Assembly (NCBI GenBank): GCA_016280855.1
Contig: JAEEHP010000123.1
Coordinates: 1 to 37,567 of the forward strand
Reading direction: 5' to 3'
Source: Bacteroidaceae bacterium
GTDB lineage: Bacteria > Bacteroidota > Bacteroidia > Bacteroidales > Bacteroidaceae
Length of the DNA: 37,567 bases
Shown here piece after piece: positions 1 to 8,237 of this stretch; the first letter of the stretch is position 1; each line of letters opens with the position of its first letter. The notes under the pieces are model-generated. The model searched no databases. It worked only from the letters and a program-made list of their open reading frames with translations, and was not told the origin of the DNA. A program made the position numbers and the translations under genes.

Positions 1-339
1 GTGCTCTTCATCAAGAAATCATGGACGGAAGTGGACGAGAAGACATGGACAGAAATCAAACGTGATTTCCAAGCACGCTACCAAGTCACTGGCGGCGGAC
101 AGATCGGACAGACCCTAAATGCGAAGTTGAAGGCCTGCGGCGAGCAGAATATTCCGCTCGATGACCCCACGCTTTTCGACAAATGGAATGCCTGCTTCGA
201 AGATCCCAATACGGCTAATCCCGATAATCTGACAATGATTGCGTGCAATGTTATTCCCATCTGGAAAGTAGTCAAGACCATCAATGCCAACAAGGCAAAA
301 GCCATTGAGCAGTACGTGATGGGCACATACCTTAAATAA
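1..339 (+). CDS. Hypothetical protein, probably 5'-truncated by the window edge
   Basis: An open frame runs from the first base (a GTG codon) to TAA at 337-339, giving 112 residues. The frame is open at the window edge, so the GTG may be internal and this may be only the C-terminus of a longer protein. It is mixed, soluble-looking sequence with several Trp and Lys residues (SWTEVDEKTWTEIKRDF near the start), no signal peptide and no membrane segment. I do not recognise a family. The base composition and lack of a competing frame make it credible as coding. It is followed by a strong hairpin at 356-391. Confidence 0.5.
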   Translation: MLFIKKSWTEVDEKTWTEIKRDFQARYQVTGGGQIGQTLNAKLKACGEQNIPLDDPTLFDKWNACFEDPNTANPDNLTMIACNVIPIWKVVKTINANKAKAIEQYVMGTYLK

Positions 340-355
340 AGGGAGAGGCGCAGGT

Positions 356-391
356 GTATAGACTGTTTGACAGGTGTCGAACAGTCTATAC
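356..391. other. Strong hairpin downstream of the first gene (possible terminator)
   Basis: GTATAGACTGTT (356-367) is the exact reverse complement of AACAGTCTATAC (380-391). The inner bases GAC/GTC extend the stem to an AGGT loop. It lies 17 bases after the stop codon of the first gene, the place expected for a terminator, but no T-run follows on the plus strand. A hairpin at 25168-25207 sits in a similar context. Confidence 0.5.
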
Positions 392-451
392 GCTTAATAT
401 GTATTCAATGGGTGTCCTATATGCGCGCGCATACGAGACTATTGAAAATGG

Positions 452-540
452 CGTCACATCGTCACACTATGATGTTATATGGTTGATATATAGGTAGATA
501 ATGCGCGACAAATAGTGTGACGGAGCGTGAAGATGTGACA
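452..540. repeat. Inverted-repeat element containing CGTCACATCGTCACACTAT (copy A)
   Basis: The 19-mer CGTCACATCGTCACACTAT at 452-470 recurs exactly at 25279-25297. Its end, CGTCACACTAT (460-470), pairs with ATAGTGTGACG (512-522), and a further GATGTGAC follows at 532-539. In both copies a hairpin lies about 60-70 bases upstream. The rest of 340-863 holds no gene that I can support; it is AT-rich leader and spacer for the gene at 864. Confidence 0.6.
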
Positions 541-837
541 AAAGAGCCCCAATTTAGGTCATATTTAAGTCTTTTTAACTTTCAAAATGAGGTAAAATGG
601 GTGTCGACCGACATGAAAGTCAATAAACGTGCATTGTCAAACAATTAAACGTTTCATCTTCAGTATTCTAATTGATAAATATTGATTTTTTGCCATATTC
701 TTACTAGATTGAAGCCAAAATATAGCCCAGAAGAACTTGTGCGTATTCGTAGCCAGTCTGTTTTGCATGTAAAGCCAAAAATGACCGCAAATCCTCACTT
801 TTCTTAAAGAAAAGCACGCTAATTCAAATAATCTTTG

Positions 838-845
838 TATTTTTG
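838..845 (+). promoter_or_regulatory. Bacteroidetes -7 box upstream of the BMP-like lipoprotein gene
   Basis: TATTTTTG at 838-845 matches the Bacteroidetes -7 consensus TAnnTTTG and lies 18 bases before the ATG at 864. No clear TTTG -33 box is seen at the usual spacing. Confidence 0.5.
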
Positions 846-863
846 CAGCTGTAAACTAATTGT

Positions 864-1955
864 ATGATAATGCGACATCGAATATGGACTGACTTTTTGG
901 CTGGGTGCTATTGTTTCTTATCGTTGACAATCTCCTTGCTGTTGCTTGCGGCTTGCAGCAACGATAAGGAGTTGGAGCTTGATTCCACAGGACTGGCCAC
1001 GGTGACCTACCTCACGACGCCGAACGGCCTGGGCGACAACGGCTACAACGATGAAGCGGCGGAGGGGATATTCGCCTTTGCCTTCGAGACGGGAACTCGT
1101 CTGCGTTTGCTGCAGCCCAACAGCGATACGGAAGCTGAACAGATGTACAGTCAGTGGCTCGTGGAGAACGCCGATGCGGACTCTGCCGTGCTCATCATCG
1201 GGAGCTCGGTCTATGAGGCGATGGCACGCCGCGTCTCGGCCCAGCATCAAGCTGAATTGGAAGATATCCGTCAACGGGGCGGACGGGTTCTGTTGTTCGA
1301 GACGGAGACAGCCATCGAGGGCATCACCACCATGGCGGTCTCACGCTATGGCGCCAGCTACCTCTGCGGCGCGATGTCAGGAGCCTTCGATGCATTAGTG
1401 CTATCCGCCGTCAAAGGGAATCCGATCCTGGATGTGTCGGTCAAAGGCTTCCTCGACGGCTACAACGCCCACCACGCAGAGGACACACGTGTCGAAGTGC
1501 ATTATCTTTCAGATAACGAGTTGGGCTTTGCCATGCCCGACTCGGCCTACAAACTGATGTCGGCTCGCATCGCCGAGTCTTCTGTCTATCGCGAGATGGT
1601 CTTTCCACTACTGGGCGGTTCGGCCATCGGTGTGCTACGAGCCATGAACGACGAGGAGGCCAACTTAGGACTGGTCATCGGTATGGATGTGGATCAATCT
1701 GCCCTCTCCTCACGTGTTCCTTTTTCTATGATCGTGCATATCGGCGACGTGCTGCACAGATACCTGGATGATTGGCAGCTGGGCCGTGAGTGGCCCGCAT
1801 CATGCACGTTAGGTATGGCCGAAGGCGGTACAGATGTGATGCTGCACCCCTCGTTCTATCAGGAAGGCGTCCCGATGGACAACCGCTACCGCGACCCCGA
1901 AACGTTCAAGCGGCTGTATGAGCAATATAAAGAGGAGGCGATGAATAATGAATAA
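864..1955 (+). CDS. BMP-family (PnrA/TmpC-like) substrate-binding lipoprotein
   Basis: 363 residues. An N-terminal hydrophobic stretch ends in a lipobox (LLAAC, Cys about residue 31), so the protein is predicted to be a lipoprotein. The mature part resembles the basic membrane protein/PnrA family: GLGDNGYNDEAAEGI near residue 55 corresponds to the family's G.GD.SFND signature. VIGMDVDQSA followed by a C-terminal helix (IGDVLHRYLDDW) matches the family's 'G.D.DQ ... K' region. BMP proteins in other bacteria bind nucleosides for ABC import, but no ABC transporter gene is visible here, so the ligand is unknown. The ATG at 870 is an alternative start. Its stop codon lies in a 7-bp repeat array that also contains candidate starts of the next gene, so the two are probably one operon. 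Confidence 0.8.
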   Translation: MIMRHRIWTDFLAGCYCFLSLTISLLLLAACSNDKELELDSTGLATVTYLTTPNGLGDNGYNDEAAEGIFAFAFETGTRLRLLQPNSDTEAEQMYSQWLVENADADSAVLIIGSSVYEAMARRVSAQHQAELEDIRQRGGRVLLFETETAIEGITTMAVSRYGASYLCGAMSGAFDALVLSAVKGNPILDVSVKGFLDGYNAHHAEDTRVEVHYLSDNELGFAMPDSAYKLMSARIAESSVYREMVFPLLGGSAIGVLRAMNDEEANLGLVIGMDVDQSALSSRVPFSMIVHIGDVLHRYLDDWQLGREWPASCTLGMAEGGTDVMLHPSFYQEGVPMDNRYRDPETFKRLYEQYKEEAMNNE

Positions 1956-1981
1956 TGAATAATGGACAATGGACAATGATT
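1941..1981 (+). repeat. 7-bp tandem array (ATGAATA x3, ATGGACA x2) at a gene junction
   Basis: ATGAATA repeats three times (1941-1961), then ATGGACA twice (1962-1975), then ATGATT. The array contains the last codons and stop (TAA 1953-1955) of the upstream lipoprotein gene and the alternative ATG codons (1955, 1976) of the downstream protease gene. Confidence 0.8.
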
Positions 1982-4189
1982 ATGTTGAAAGAACTATTTT
2001 CGAGATGGGTCGGGGGTGAGGCCATTCTGCTCTTACTCTTATTTTTCATTTTCTCTTCCTGTTCGTCCGATGATGACAGTTCGACAAGGACAACCACGCA
2101 CACCTACAAGGTGGCGGTGCTGATGCACAAGAGCGAGCAGGCACGCTGGGAGCGCACGGCACAGTGGGCGCAGCAGAACATCGCTGAAGCACAAAGGGGC
2201 ATGACAGATAAAGTGCAGCTGGAGCTGACCTTCAAGGATCAGGATGACGAGGATATCGCCGAGTATATGCAGCAGATCGCCGAGGACTCCTCCGTCGTGG
2301 CTGTCATAGGACCGACGACCTCGGCACGCGCCGAGCAGATGGCCGTAGCGTTAGGTAAGCGAAAGACTTATAACAAGCCGATGATCACGCCGTCGGCCAC
2401 CTACGTGCAGTACCAGCGTAAGTTTGCCAATGTACCCTACGTATGGAATCTGGCCGAGAGCGACATCACCGAACTCGAGGTAGTGATTTCGGAGATCGCC
2501 AGCCTGCACACCTCTGACGAGGTGACCGTGGAGTTGCTGGCACAGGACGACAAGGCAAACGGCAACATACAAAATGACTACGTAGAGTGGTTCAGTTTCA
2601 TTGCTGAGGAATACGGGCTCAAAGTCAGCGCCGTACACCTCTATGAGAATACAGCGGACATTCGCAACAGTGTGCGCGAAGTATGCGGTCCCGAAGTGGA
2701 GAAAAGTCGCAGGATTTTGTTCTTCTCACCGTCCATAGAGGACGATGCGCTCGCCTTCGACCGCGAGCTAGGGCTCTATCAGAAGGAGTTAGAAGCACAG
2801 AAGATGTTCTGCTTCAAGCCCTTCAAGATCTACTGTTCCGACGGTTTCGTCTCGAACCTCATCGCCTCCTCGGTAGAGCACATGGAATACGAGGGTGTGG
2901 ATCTCTACGCCTCGCCCGAGAGCGGCTTCATACAGGCCTATCGCCAACGGTTCAGCGACATTATCGTCAACGGCGAGGCCCAGTTCTACGATGCCCTCTG
3001 CCTCATCGCCTACGCCGCCAAACTGCAGTTAGCCAATTCCGAAGGGCTCTCCCCCTCAACTTTCAACTTTCAACTTTCAACTTTAAATGATGCTCTCCTC
3101 GCCGTTGTTGACGGTCGCGACGGACAGGGCGGCTCCTGGTTGCCCGACGATATGGCGCTCAACTTCCAGCTCCTCGCCCAAGGCCAGACACCCGATATCG
3201 ACGGCGTGAGCAGCGACTGGAATTTCGATAAGAAGACCCATTCCAGCGTGGTCAGTTCCACCTACCGCCGCTGGCGCATCTTCGACCAGAAATACGTCAC
3301 CACAGAATACGTCAGCACCGAAGGCTCACGACGCAGCTCGTCGGCGAAGACCATGTGGGACTGGACGGCCTCGCACTTCCAGACCTTCAGCGCCGAGGAA
3401 GGCAGTGGCCTCACCTACCCCACCCTCGACGACCGCTGGGCACTCCTCATCGCCGCCTCGAAGGGATGGGCCAACTACCGCTTCCAAAGCGACGTCTTTG
3501 CCATGTACCAGATCCTGAAACAGCATGGCTATCGGGACGATCACATCGTGCTCATCTGCGAGGACGACGTGGCACGCCACGCCAGCAACCCCTATCAAGG
3601 CGTGTTGCGCATCAGCGACACAGGCTCCAATGTCTATGATGCCGCAGCCATCGACTACCGCTTGAACACCCTCACCCCCAATGACATAGGCGATATCCTT
3701 CAAGGCCGCGCCTCCGAGCGTCTGCCCAAAGTGCTCTCGCCCGATGCCGACGACAACGTCTTCATCTTCTGGAGCAGCCACGGTTCGCCCGGCTCCATGG
3801 ACTTCGGCCACGAATACTCCATGAGCTACGACCTCATGCGCGACATCCTGACGAATACGCCCCACCGCAAACTGCTCTTCGCCATCGAAGCCTGTTACAG
3901 CGGCGGCCTCGGCGTCGCCTGCGAAGGTGTACCCGGAGCGCTCTTCATCACCGCTGCCAACCCCTACGAGACCAGTCATGCCGACGTATGGAGCGACGAC
4001 GTGGGTGTCTATCTCTCCAACGGCTTCACTCGCGGTTTCCAGGAGGCCATCGACGAATCGCCCGCCATAACACTGCGCGACCTCTATTATTCGCTGGCTC
4101 GCCACACCACGGGATCGCACGTGAAAGTCTATAACGACATCAACTATGGCAGCGTCTATAACAACACCATGGCTGAATTCCTACACTGA
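1982..4189 (+). CDS. Lipoprotein: periplasmic-binding-protein-like domain fused to a C13 legumain-like cysteine peptidase
   Basis: 735 residues from the ATG at 1982 (MLKELFSRW); in-frame ATGs at 1955 and 1976 lie inside the 7-bp array. A hydrophobic segment ends in a lipobox (FIFSSC), so a lipoprotein is expected. Roughly residues 40-350 look like a type-I periplasmic binding fold of the LivJ/ABC amino-acid receptor kind (VVAVIGPTTSARAEQMAVA, PMITPSATYVQYQ). Residues about 480-735 are a C13 peptidase: RWALLIAASKGWANYRFQSD, the catalytic His in WSSHGSPGSMDFG (His600) and the catalytic Cys in EACYSGG (Cys638). Legumain-like peptidases cleave after Asn or Asp. A TTTCAAC array at 3054-3088 is translated within the linker. 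A sensor or ligand-gated protease is an inference. Confidence 0.85.
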   Translation: MLKELFSRWVGGEAILLLLLFFIFSSCSSDDDSSTRTTTHTYKVAVLMHKSEQARWERTAQWAQQNIAEAQRGMTDKVQLELTFKDQDDEDIAEYMQQIAEDSSVVAVIGPTTSARAEQMAVALGKRKTYNKPMITPSATYVQYQRKFANVPYVWNLAESDITELEVVISEIASLHTSDEVTVELLAQDDKANGNIQNDYVEWFSFIAEEYGLKVSAVHLYENTADIRNSVREVCGPEVEKSRRILFFSPSIEDDALAFDRELGLYQKELEAQKMFCFKPFKIYCSDGFVSNLIASSVEHMEYEGVDLYASPESGFIQAYRQRFSDIIVNGEAQFYDALCLIAYAAKLQLANSEGLSPSTFNFQLSTLNDALLAVVDGRDGQGGSWLPDDMALNFQLLAQGQTPDIDGVSSDWNFDKKTHSSVVSSTYRRWRIFDQKYVTTEYVSTEGSRRSSSAKTMWDWTASHFQTFSAEEGSGLTYPTLDDRWALLIAASKGWANYRFQSDVFAMYQILKQHGYRDDHIVLICEDDVARHASNPYQGVLRISDTGSNVYDAAAIDYRLNTLTPNDIGDILQGRASERLPKVLSPDADDNVFIFWSSHGSPGSMDFGHEYSMSYDLMRDILTNTPHRKLLFAIEACYSGGLGVACEGVPGALFITAANPYETSHADVWSDDVGVYLSNGFTRGFQEAIDESPAITLRDLYYSLARHTTGSHVKVYNDINYGSVYNNTMAEFLH
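3054..3088 (+). repeat. TTTCAAC heptamer array inside a coding region
   Basis: CCTCAAC, three TTTCAAC units (3061-3081) and TTTAAAT lie in frame in the binding-protein/C13 gene. Because 7 is not a multiple of 3, three units encode a 7-residue period (STFNFQL-STLN). The same heptamer is intergenic elsewhere in the window. Confidence 0.85.
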
Positions 4190-4264
4190 GTCGTCTGTGT
4201 GACGTATGACGTTCACGATCCAGGCACCTATTTCAACCGAAAAAAAATAAATTTTATTTCAAAT

Positions 4265-4520
4265 AGACTACAGACTACAGCCGCAATGGATTCCTGCGCT
4301 GTAGTCTGTAGTCTGTTTTGAACAAAATATTTTTTCGCCTTACCTCACTTGGAACCCTCAAGGGTTTCCGCCAAAACCCTTGAGGCTTTTTCCGCAAACC
4401 CTTTAGGCTTCTGTCAAAGATCCTTAAGGATGTGACTCCTAACAGAACGCACTTGCAATTACTCTCTACGCTGTAGTCTGTAGTCTGTTTTGAACAAAAA
4501 TTTTTTATGTCTTACCTCAC
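4265..4520. repeat. Intergenic direct and inverted repeats (CTGTAGTCTGTAGTCT)
   Basis: AGACTACAGACTACAG (4265-4280) is the exact reverse complement of CTGTAGTCTGTAGTCT (4299-4314), with an 18-base loop. The right arm recurs at 4471-4486. Both right arms continue into near-identical sequence (GTTTTGAACAAAA, an AT-rich run, then CTTACCTCAC), giving direct repeats of about 51 bases at 4298-4348 and 4470-4520. I see no gene in 4190-4709. Confidence 0.75.
4356..4391 (+). terminator. Putative rho-independent terminator after the C13 protease operon
   Basis: CCTCAAGGGTTT (4356-4367) pairs perfectly with AAACCCTTGAGG (4374-4385) across a six-base loop and is followed by CTTTTT (4386-4391). It lies about 170 bases after the protease stop codon. 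An overlapping smaller palindrome (AACCCT-CA-AGGGTT, 4353-4366) is an alternative fold. Confidence 0.5.
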
Positions 4521-4540
4521 CGGCAGAGTATTTCCGGACG

Positions 4541-4556
4541 TCCGCTCGGCGCTTGC
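4541..4556 (+). repeat. Orphan fragment of the twin-hairpin core element
   Basis: TCCGCTCGGCGCTTGC at 4541-4556 is identical to the first 16 bases of the twin-hairpin core in the slyD leader (read on the minus strand). Here it lacks the second hairpin and the heptamer arrays, so it looks like a decayed copy. Confidence 0.5.
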
Positions 4557-4666
4557 TCATAATCAGTAGCAGGCTTCCTTCATGGTCTCGTAAGCCCGAA
4601 AGGCAAAAAAACGGTTGGAAAAGGTAAATTCTTTAAGATGAATATGCGGATGTCTCATCTTTTTCC

Positions 4667-4674
4667 TACTTTTG
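4667..4674 (+). promoter_or_regulatory. Bacteroidetes -7 box upstream of the CotH-kinase gene
   Basis: TACTTTTG at 4667-4674 matches TAnnTTTG and is 35 bases before the ATG at 4710. The -33 box is not obvious. Confidence 0.5.
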
Positions 4675-4709
4675 CAGCGTCAAATGAACGCATGATATAA
4701 GATACACGC

Positions 4710-7700
4710 ATGATGAACCGTAAGATCCTTCTCTTTCTTATAGCGCTGATGGCACAGGCCGCAAGCCGGGTGTATGCCATCGGCGACCAATCGCAGTTGA
4801 TCATCAACGAGATACAGGTGGCAAACATCGACGGATTCATCGACCCGTCATTCAACTACGGCGGATGGGTGGAACTGTATAACCCCACGGACGAAGCTGT
4901 GACGCTTGCGGGTTTGTACGTGAGCGAGGATGCGTCGAACCTGAAAGCATTCCGTCTGCCGGCGGGCGTCGGTGCGGTGCCGGCCCACGGCTTCAAGAAC
5001 ATTTGGTTTGACCACCACGATACGGGCAACAAGTATAGTTCGGTGGCTTCGCGTCAGGTGGACTTCAAGCTCAACTACGAGGGCGGCACGATCTACTTCA
5101 GTACGGCGAGCGGCCAGCTGCTGCTGTCGCAGGAGTTTCCTCAAGCCATCCAGCGCTGCAGCTATGCCCGTACGACGGACGGCGGCGACGAATGGCGCAT
5201 GTGTGCCACGCCTACACCGGCAGCCTCGAACGAGGGTAGCTCGTTTGCCGACGAACAGCTGCCGATGCCCGAGGTGGACACCGACGGACGTGTGTTCACG
5301 TCGGCATTCACGTTCCATGTCGCCATCCCCGACGGCGCTGAACTGCGCTACACCACCGACGGCAGCACGCCGACACTGACCAACGGCCTGCAATCCGCAA
5401 CGGGTACGTTCACCGTGAGCAACGCCACGAGGATCTATCGCTTCCGTCTGTTCAAGGACGGCTACCTGCCCAGCGCGGTGGTCACGCGGTCCTATATCTA
5501 TAAGGACAAGGACTACTACCTGCCCATCGTGTCGGTGGTGACGGACGACAAGAACCTCTTCGACAACAAGATTGGCGCCTACACGATAGGCACGAACGGC
5601 ATATCGGGCCTCGGCGTGACGTATGCGACGAACAAGAACCGTTCGTGGGAGCGCCCGGTGAACTTCGAATACCTCACGCCCGACGACGACGGCGGCTCGT
5701 TTCTCATGGCGCTCAACCAGGAGTGCGACTTCGAGGTGTTCGGCGGTTGGAGCCGCAACCAGTATGCGCCCAATGCCTCGTTCCGTCTGAAGGGCGGTAA
5801 GTACTACTTAGGCAAGACGTTCCTGGAATATGATTTCTTCAAGGATAAGCCTCATCTGAAGAGCAAGGTGGTGCTGGTGCGCAACGGCGGCAACGACGGC
5901 AACGGTGGCCGCATTCGCGATGCCGGAACGCACAAGATCATCCTGACGAGCGGCTTCTACGTCGATTGTCAGGAGGTGCAGCCGGTGCACGTGTTCATCA
6001 ACGGCAAGTTCTACTTCACCTTCAACCTGCGCGAGCCGAACAACAAGAACCACGGCTACTCCAACTACGGCATCGACACCGACTGGATGGACCAGTTCGA
6101 GATCAGCGGCGGCTACGTCCAGAAGACGGGCGACAACACGGTGTTCCGCCAATGGGTGACCTTGGCAAGGCAACTGGCCAACGCCCCCACCGACCAGAGC
6201 ATCTACGAGCAGATCTGCGAGATCGTGGACATCGACGAATACTGCAACTACATGGCGGCAGAGTGCTACGTGGGTTGCGGCGACTGGCTGACGAACAACA
6301 ATAATGTTAAGGGCTATCGGTCGAAGGACAACGGCAAGTTCCACTTGGTGTTCATGGACCTCGACAGCGGTTTCGGCAGTACGAACATGCTGCGAGACCT
6401 CTCATCGAATTCGACCAAGAACGAGCTCATCACCATCTTCCTGAACATGTTGAAGCACGAACCCTTCAAGAAGCGCTTCATCGATGCCTTCTGTCTGGTT
6501 GACGGCAGCGTGTTCGAGGACGAGCGCTCGAGGCAGGTCGTCAATGCGATGGTCGAGGAGAAATACAAGGCTTTTGAGTTCGAGGGTCAGACGGGCGCGC
6601 TGAACTCGTCGGCCAACACGCTGCTCAGCGGCATCAGCAGTGGCCGCACTGCTCGCATGAGCAACTTCCGCAGCTATTTCGGCCTGAGGAATCCCGTGAC
6701 CGTGGAGTTGAGCAGCAACGTCGAAGGGGCCTCCATCCTGGCCAACGGTCAGGAGGTGCCGACGGGTAAGTTCAAGGGAACGCTGCAGACCCCGATGGTG
6801 CTCACGGCACAAGGCCCTGCGGGCTATCGCTTCACGGGGTGGCAGAAAGCGGGCGAAGGGTCGATGGCGCTCGCCGGCAAGGTGTTTGACACGAAGACGA
6901 CGTGGGCTTACTACGACCAAGGGTCGCTCGACGGGCAGGACTGGACGGCGGAGAACTACGACGCTGCGACGTGGCGCAACGGACGGGCACCCTTAGGCTA
7001 CGGCAACATAGGCATGAACGGGGCGGCGGACTACGCCACGACCCTCGACTACGGCACGGATGCCAACAACAAACGTCCGACCTACTATTTCCGCAAACAG
7101 TTTGAGCTGGCAACCGCTCCTGATCAGAAGGATGTCTATGTGGTGCAAGGCTTTGTCGATGACGGATGCGTGGTCTATGTGAACGGTCACGAAGCAGGGC
7201 GCTACCTGATGCCCACCGGCACGATCTCGTACGCCACCTTCTCCACGAGCTATGCCGGTGCCACGGCAGGCACATGCTCGTTCACGCTGGACAACCAATG
7301 GCTGCACGCCGGCACTAACGTCATCGCCGTGGAAGTGCACAACACCCACGAACATTCGTCGGACATCTACTGGACAGCCGAGCTGCAGCACAACACGATG
7401 GGCGAGAATGCCCTGCTCTCGACACAGCCACAACTGGACCTCGCCGAATACGCCGGCATGGACCTGACGAAGGTCGTGGCGACGTACGAAGCGCTGCCCG
7501 CAGAGGAGCAGAAAACCGATTTAGCTTTCCCCGTGAGGATCAACGAGGTGAGCGCAGGCAACAGCATCTTCGTCAACGAGTTCTTCAAGAAGAACGACTG
7601 GTTCGAGCTGTACAATACGACGGACACCGACCTCAACGTGGCCGGCCTGTATGTCTCCGACGATATCGACGATCCGCAGAAGTACCAGATTCAGGAATCG

Positions 7701-8237
7701 GCGACGCTGAACACGATCGTTCCGGCCCACGGCCATCTGGTCATCTGGGCGGACAAACTGGAGCCGATGACACAGCTGCACGTACCGTTCAAGCTGGGCA
7801 ATCAGGGCGGCGACGGCCTGGTCATCGTCTCGTCGGAGGAGTTCGTGCAGAACAACGCCGCATTCTTCGAGGCACATCCCGACCTGGCGACGTTTGCCGA
7901 CGGTATCATGTATGCCTCCCATGCCGGCGACCAGTCTGTGGGACGTTATCCCGACGGCAGCAACGCGTTCTACTGCTTCACACGTCCGACCATCGGCAAG
8001 CAGAACACGCTGCTCACAGCCGACCTGGCGCTCGGCACAGATACCGGAATCATGATCGGCGACGACCCGACAATCGATAACGTGAAGCAGCCCACGGCTG
8101 AGGGCATGGCCTTCGCACCAGTGGGCTACTACAATCTCTCGGGCACGTTCCTGGGTCATGATGCCCATGGGCTCCGTGCCGGTTTATACATCGTCCGTCG
8201 GGCTGACGGCACGACCCGTAAGATTATGATCCGATAG
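4710..8237 (+). CDS. Large secreted CotH-kinase protein with two lamin-tail domains
   Basis: 1175 residues (an ATG at 4713 is equally possible). A signal peptide ends near ASRVYA. Domains in order: a lamin-tail-like domain (about 30-155; LIINEIQVANID, WVELYNPTDEAVTLAGLYVS); a chitobiase C-terminal-type beta domain (about 195-260; LRYTTDGSTPT); a CotH-kinase domain (about 269-660; WSRNQYAPNASFRLKGG, the GDWLTNNNN region, LVFMDLDSGFG); an InlB-like repeat (YRFTGWQKAG); a jelly-roll galactose-binding-like domain (about 730-900); and a second lamin-tail domain (about 940-1060; VRINEVSAGN, WFELYNTTDTDLNVAGLYVS). The C-terminal tail has the YNLSG ... GLYIV ... RKIMIR pattern of exported Prevotella-group proteins. 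CotH-type kinases phosphorylate secreted proteins in spore formers; the substrate here is unknown. Its 3' end overlaps cstA by 14 bases. Confidence 0.85.
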   Translation: MMNRKILLFLIALMAQAASRVYAIGDQSQLIINEIQVANIDGFIDPSFNYGGWVELYNPTDEAVTLAGLYVSEDASNLKAFRLPAGVGAVPAHGFKNIWFDHHDTGNKYSSVASRQVDFKLNYEGGTIYFSTASGQLLLSQEFPQAIQRCSYARTTDGGDEWRMCATPTPAASNEGSSFADEQLPMPEVDTDGRVFTSAFTFHVAIPDGAELRYTTDGSTPTLTNGLQSATGTFTVSNATRIYRFRLFKDGYLPSAVVTRSYIYKDKDYYLPIVSVVTDDKNLFDNKIGAYTIGTNGISGLGVTYATNKNRSWERPVNFEYLTPDDDGGSFLMALNQECDFEVFGGWSRNQYAPNASFRLKGGKYYLGKTFLEYDFFKDKPHLKSKVVLVRNGGNDGNGGRIRDAGTHKIILTSGFYVDCQEVQPVHVFINGKFYFTFNLREPNNKNHGYSNYGIDTDWMDQFEISGGYVQKTGDNTVFRQWVTLARQLANAPTDQSIYEQICEIVDIDEYCNYMAAECYVGCGDWLTNNNNVKGYRSKDNGKFHLVFMDLDSGFGSTNMLRDLSSNSTKNELITIFLNMLKHEPFKKRFIDAFCLVDGSVFEDERSRQVVNAMVEEKYKAFEFEGQTGALNSSANTLLSGISSGRTARMSNFRSYFGLRNPVTVELSSNVEGASILANGQEVPTGKFKGTLQTPMVLTAQGPAGYRFTGWQKAGEGSMALAGKVFDTKTTWAYYDQGSLDGQDWTAENYDAATWRNGRAPLGYGNIGMNGAADYATTLDYGTDANNKRPTYYFRKQFELATAPDQKDVYVVQGFVDDGCVVYVNGHEAGRYLMPTGTISYATFSTSYAGATAGTCSFTLDNQWLHAGTNVIAVEVHNTHEHSSDIYWTAELQHNTMGENALLSTQPQLDLAEYAGMDLTKVVATYEALPAEEQKTDLAFPVRINEVSAGNSIFVNEFFKKNDWFELYNTTDTDLNVAGLYVSDDIDDPQKYQIQESATLNTIVPAHGHLVIWADKLEPMTQLHVPFKLGNQGGDGLVIVSSEEFVQNNAAFFEAHPDLATFADGIMYASHAGDQSVGRYPDGSNAFYCFTRPTIGKQNTLLTADLALGTDTGIMIGDDPTIDNVKQPTAEGMAFAPVGYYNLSGTFLGHDAHGLRAGLYIVRRADGTTRKIMIR

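Noticed and set aside
340..560. An insertion sequence or integrated element end at the inverted repeats
   Set aside because: No transposase, integrase, tRNA gene or target-site duplication was seen; the repeats form hairpins rather than element termini.
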